From NCBI GenBank assembly GCA_020633195.1, contig JACKEC010000038.1, positions 1-64,000 of the forward strand: a stretch of DNA of 64,000 nucleotides, written 5' to 3'. The stretch is from Sandaracinaceae bacterium (lineage in GTDB: Bacteria > Myxococcota_A > Polyangia > Polyangiales > Sandaracinaceae). Below the pieces are notes generated by a model. It had not been told where the DNA came from. It searched no databases and saw only the letters and a program-made list of their open reading frames with translations. Shown in pieces: positions 60,998 through 64,000 of this stretch. Within the stretch, counting starts at the first letter, position 1. The number at the start of each line of letters is the position of its first letter. A program made the position numbers and the translations under genes.

Positions 60998-63900
60998 ATG
61001 CTTCGCGTGACCTCGCAATCACACAGCCGCCACGGATTCGGTCTCTCCCTCCTCTTGCTCACCGCCCTCGCCTCCACGAGCTGCGGCGAGGACATGCCCA
61101 CGCCCGAGGACGGCGGGAGCGGCCCGATGGACGCGGAGGTCCCGCGCTCCTGCGGCGACGGCATCGTCCAGCCCCCGGAGGCGTGCGACGACGGCAACGC
61201 GGTCGACAGCGACGCGTGCCGCAACACCTGCCAGATCGCGGCCTGCGGGGACGGCGTCGCGCAGCGCGGGTTCGAGATGTGCGACGACGGCAACGAGATC
61301 GACACCGATCAGTGCCGCAACAACTGCGAGTCGGCGCGCTGCGGAGACGGCGTGGTGCAGGAGGGCGTCGAGGCCTGCGACGACGGCAACACCGTCGACG
61401 ACGACGGCTGCACGAACGCGTGCCGGCTGCTCACCTGCGGCGACGGCGTGGTGCAGGAGGGCGAGGCCTGCGACGACGGCAACGACTCGAACTTCGACGC
61501 GTGCCTCAACACGTGCGTCGAGGCGTCCTGCGGCGACGGCTTCCCCGGCCCCGGCGAGGCCTGCGACGACGGCAACACGGTGGACACCGACGCGTGCCGT
61601 AACACGTGCGTCATCGCGCGCTGCGGTGACGGCGTGGTCTGGACGGGCGTCGAGGCCTGCGACGACGGCAACATGGTCGAGACGGACGGATGCACGACGA
61701 CTTGCCGCGTCGAGACGTGCGGCGACGGGGTCGTCAACGGCGGCGAGGCCTGCGACGACGGCAACACCTCGGACACGGACGCGTGCCTCAACACCTGCCT
61801 CCCCGCGTCGTGCGGCGACGGTCACGTGTACGAGGGCGTCGAGGAGTGCGACGACGGCAACATGATCCCGACCGACGCGTGCACCAACAGCTGCGCCCGC
61901 GCGGCCTGCGGGGACGGGATCGTCGGCCCCGGCGAGTTCTGCGACGACGGCAACACGATGGACGGCGACGGCTGCAACAGCCTCTGCTCGCCGGCGGGCT
62001 GCGGGAACGGCGCGCTCGATCCCGGCGAGACGTGCGACGACGGGAACACCATCAGCACCGACCTGTGCACCAACACGTGCATGCCCGCGCGCTGCGGCGA
62101 CAACATCATCCAGCCCGTCCTCGGGGAGGTCTGCGACAACGGCGACATCTCCAACAACGCCGACGGCGGCAACGGCGATGGCTGCAACGCGCTGTGCCGG
62201 CCGACGTCGTGCGGAGACGGCTTCATCGATCTCGACGACGCGAGCGACGACGGCAACCCGGCCGAGGCGTGCGACGACGGGAACACCGTCGACACCGACA
62301 ACTGCACGTCGGCTTGCGTCCGCAACGTGTGCGGCGACGGCATCGTCGACATGCAGGACGACGACCCGAGCGACCCCGACTGCGACGGCTGCGAGGAGTG
62401 CGACGACGGCAACCTCTCGAACACCGACGGGTGCATGAGCCCCGGGGCCCGTGCGGGCGGGGGCTCGGGCGTCCTGATCGAGTGCCGCTCGGCGCGCTGC
62501 GGAGACGGCTGGATCCAGGCCGGGATCGAGGACTGCGACGACGGGAACTTCAACAACAACGACGGCTGCACGAACGTGTGCATGCTGCCGTTCTGCGGCG
62601 ACGGCTTCGTCACCGCGCCCGAGCAGTGCGACGACGGCATGGACGGCGACAACGCCGACGAGTGCACCGACGCGTGCCGCCTGCCCGTCTGCGGGGACGG
62701 CATCGTGCAGCCCGGTGAGCAGTGCGACGACGGCAACATGATCGCGACCGACGCGTGCGACACCTACGGCACGGGGAACCCGATGGCGCCTCGCTGCGCG
62801 ATCCCGAGCTGCGGCAACGGCATCCTGCAGGCCGGCGAGGAGTGCGACGACGGGAACCGCGACTCGGGCGACGCCTGCGTCCGCTGCATGCGCGCCATCT
62901 GCGGCGACACCCAGATCCAGCGGGGCGTCGAGCAGTGCGACGACGCGAACACCAACGACACGGACGGCTGCCTCAGCAGCTGCCTCCTGAACGTGTGTGG
63001 CGACGGGTTCGTCGATCTCAACGACACCCCGCCGAGCCCCGACGGCATCGAGGAGTGCGACGACGGCAACGACGTCGACGGCGACGCCTGCACCAACGCG
63101 TGCAACCGCGCGATCTGCGGCGACGGGATCGTGGGCCCCGGCGAGGGCTGCGACGACGCCAACGGCAACCCGAACGACGACTGCACCAACGACTGCCAGA
63201 GCCCGCGGTGCGGCGACGGCCTGATCTGGATCGGCCACGAGCTCTGCGACGACGGCAACACGAACGACGCGGACGCGTGCTCCAACACGTGCGTCCCGAG
63301 CTCGTGCGGCAACGGGGTCCGCGACATGGCGCCGGGCGCTCGCCTCGAGGAGTGCGACGACGGCAACGCGAGCAACACCGACGCGTGCCTGAACAACTGC
63401 CTCCGCAACACCTGCGGGGACGGGTTCCGGAACATCGGCGTGGAGCAGTGCGACGACGGGAACAGCAGCAACACCGACCTCTGCACCAACGCGTGCCGCG
63501 ACGCGGCGTGCGGCGACGGCTTCATCCAGCCCGCGCGTGGCGAGCAGTGCGAGGACGGCAACACGCTCGACGACGGCTTCTGCAACGCCACCTGTCAGCG
63601 GCGGTGCGGCTCGGGGATCCCCGGCTACTCGGCGGGGATGATGTACGGCGACCACTGCTACCTCTTCCACTTCAGCACCGAGCGCTACGTGGGGGCGCGG
63701 GATCGCTGCCGGAGCGTCCTGACGCTGGCCAGCACCGGCGGGCGCGCGGAGCTGGTCTCGATCTCGGACATGATGGAGAACGACTTCGTCCGCCTCATGG
63801 CCAACGCGGGGGGCGCGCCGCTGATCTGGATCGGGCTCGGCGACGCGGCGACCGAGAGCGTCTACGTCTGGCTCGACGGAACGCCCTTCTCCTACACGAA

Positions 63901-64000
63901 CTGGGCGGGCGGGGAGCCCAACGGCGGCACCGGCGAGAACTGCGTGATGCTGTCCTCGGACATGGCCGACCCGGCCTTCGGCCAGTGGCTGGACGTCACG
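60998..64000 (+). CDS. giant DUF4215-repeat protein with C-type lectin domain (runs off the right edge)
   Basis: At least 1001 residues from the ATG at 60998; an in-frame ATG at 60989 adds three. Signal peptide with a lipobox-like LASTSC. From about residue 45 to 868 there are 24 tandem DUF4215 modules (C-G-D-G-x-x-x-x-G-E-x-C-D-D-G-N-x-x-x-x-D-x-C-x-x-x-C, about 32 residues each, some with inserts). The last is followed by a C-type lectin-like domain: DHCYLFHFSTERYVGA, LIWIGLGD, FSYTNWAGGEPNGGTGENCVML and WLDV, with the EPN motif of mannose-type calcium sites. Probably a surface adhesin. The C-terminus is outside the window. Confidence 0.92.
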   Translation, partial: MLRVTSQSHSRHGFGLSLLLLTALASTSCGEDMPTPEDGGSGPMDAEVPRSCGDGIVQPPEACDDGNAVDSDACRNTCQIAACGDGVAQRGFEMCDDGNEIDTDQCRNNCESARCGDGVVQEGVEACDDGNTVDDDGCTNACRLLTCGDGVVQEGEACDDGNDSNFDACLNTCVEASCGDGFPGPGEACDDGNTVDTDACRNTCVIARCGDGVVWTGVEACDDGNMVETDGCTTTCRVETCGDGVVNGGEACDDGNTSDTDACLNTCLPASCGDGHVYEGVEECDDGNMIPTDACTNSCARAACGDGIVGPGEFCDDGNTMDGDGCNSLCSPAGCGNGALDPGETCDDGNTISTDLCTNTCMPARCGDNIIQPVLGEVCDNGDISNNADGGNGDGCNALCRPTSCGDGFIDLDDASDDGNPAEACDDGNTVDTDNCTSACVRNVCGDGIVDMQDDDPSDPDCDGCEECDDGNLSNTDGCMSPGARAGGGSGVLIECRSARCGDGWIQAGIEDCDDGNFNNNDGCTNVCMLPFCGDGFVTAPEQCDDGMDGDNADECTDACRLPVCGDGIVQPGEQCDDGNMIATDACDTYGTGNPMAPRCAIPSCGNGILQAGEECDDGNRDSGDACVRCMRAICGDTQIQRGVEQCDDANTNDTDGCLSSCLLNVCGDGFVDLNDTPPSPDGIEECDDGNDVDGDACTNACNRAICGDGIVGPGEGCDDANGNPNDDCTNDCQSPRCGDGLIWIGHELCDDGNTNDADACSNTCVPSSCGNGVRDMAPGARLEECDDGNASNTDACLNNCLRNTCGDGFRNIGVEQCDDGNSSNTDLCTNACRDAACGDGFIQPARGEQCEDGNTLDDGFCNATCQRRCGSGIPGYSAGMMYGDHCYLFHFSTERYVGARDRCRSVLTLASTGGRAELVSISDMMENDFVRLMANAGGAPLIWIGLGDAATESVYVWLDGTPFSYTNWAGGEPNGGTGENCVMLSSDMADPAFGQWLDVT

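Noticed and set aside
61019..63670. 883-residue open frame on the minus strand (Val/Ala/Asp-rich)
   Set aside because: It is the antisense shadow of the DUF4215 repeat gene; its periodicity comes from the repeated CGACGACGGCAAC codons and it has no signal peptide, ribosome site or family motif.

Overview
The window is very G+C-rich, densely packed chromosomal DNA. It most likely comes from a myxobacterium (Myxococcota, probably a Polyangiales/Sandaracinus-like lineage). This rests on three Ser/Thr protein kinases in 20 kb, many lipoproteins with Asp/Ala/Gly-rich linkers, a MYXO-CTERM-like tail (gene ending at 26445), giant Cys-rich DUF4215 and thrombospondin-like surface proteins, and many GTG/TTG starts with 1-4 nt overlaps. 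That assignment is inference from gene style; no rRNA or other phylogenetic marker is present. I see no tRNA, rRNA, CRISPR array, prophage or recognisable transposase.

Layout. 1-4.4 kb: end of a GNAT-like gene, a Tex30/KANSL3-type hydrolase, a membrane-anchored unknown, a glutaredoxin-like lipoprotein and a zinc-ribbon Ser/Thr kinase. 4.5-8.5 kb: a coupled redox operon of a cupin-4/JmjC oxygenase, a membrane-anchored propeller plus di-heme (MauG/CcpA-like) protein and a ferric-reductase-like membrane protein. 8.5-11.2 kb: a polyprenyl-phosphate glycosyltransferase and a GT-C-like membrane protein. 11.3-13.7 kb: a sulfatase-fold lipoprotein and a kinase. 13.8-18.8 kb: a lipoprotein, then an overlapping hotdog / D-aminoacylase / unknown / YkgJ-type operon. 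18.8-22.1 kb: a kinase with a PEGA domain divergent from a TPR/PEGA lipoprotein.

22.1-23.9 kb is the most unusual stretch. Two inverted arms of about 290 bp, built from GCTTCGC-loop hairpins, bracket a perfect hexanucleotide array of about 41 copies, a branched palindrome and a small four-helix-bundle (23S rRNA IVS/S23-type) gene. 24-29.4 kb: a sulfatase / MYXO-CTERM / DUF3311 / sodium:solute symporter operon plus a frameshifted lipoprotein. 29.5-33.4 kb: a RibD/DHFR-like protein, then a sulfide-handling operon of SQR, a DUF1641-DsrC fusion and DsrE2. 33.4-37.5 kb: a GFA protein, a genuine-looking MutH, DUF2293, YaaA and a crotonase. 37.5-42.9 kb: a Tat-exported PhoD, a TSR-like lipoprotein, and an ECF sigma factor with a ChrR-like cupin. 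42.9-50.6 kb: a DUF2339/DUF3999 membrane pair and a VWA protein. 50.8-55 kb: lipid-type genes (SDR, PlsC, TetR, di-iron hydroxylase) and a CE1-like esterase. 55-61 kb: MoaB, Lgt, a DUF255 thioredoxin-domain protein, and a GMC oxidoreductase with a small partner. From 61 kb to the edge: a giant protein with 24 DUF4215 repeats and a C-type lectin domain.

A recurring theme is that palindromic, hexamer-rich elements sit at convergent gene junctions, in several cases containing the stop codons of the flanking genes (11.2, 39.75 and 54.9-55.1 kb).
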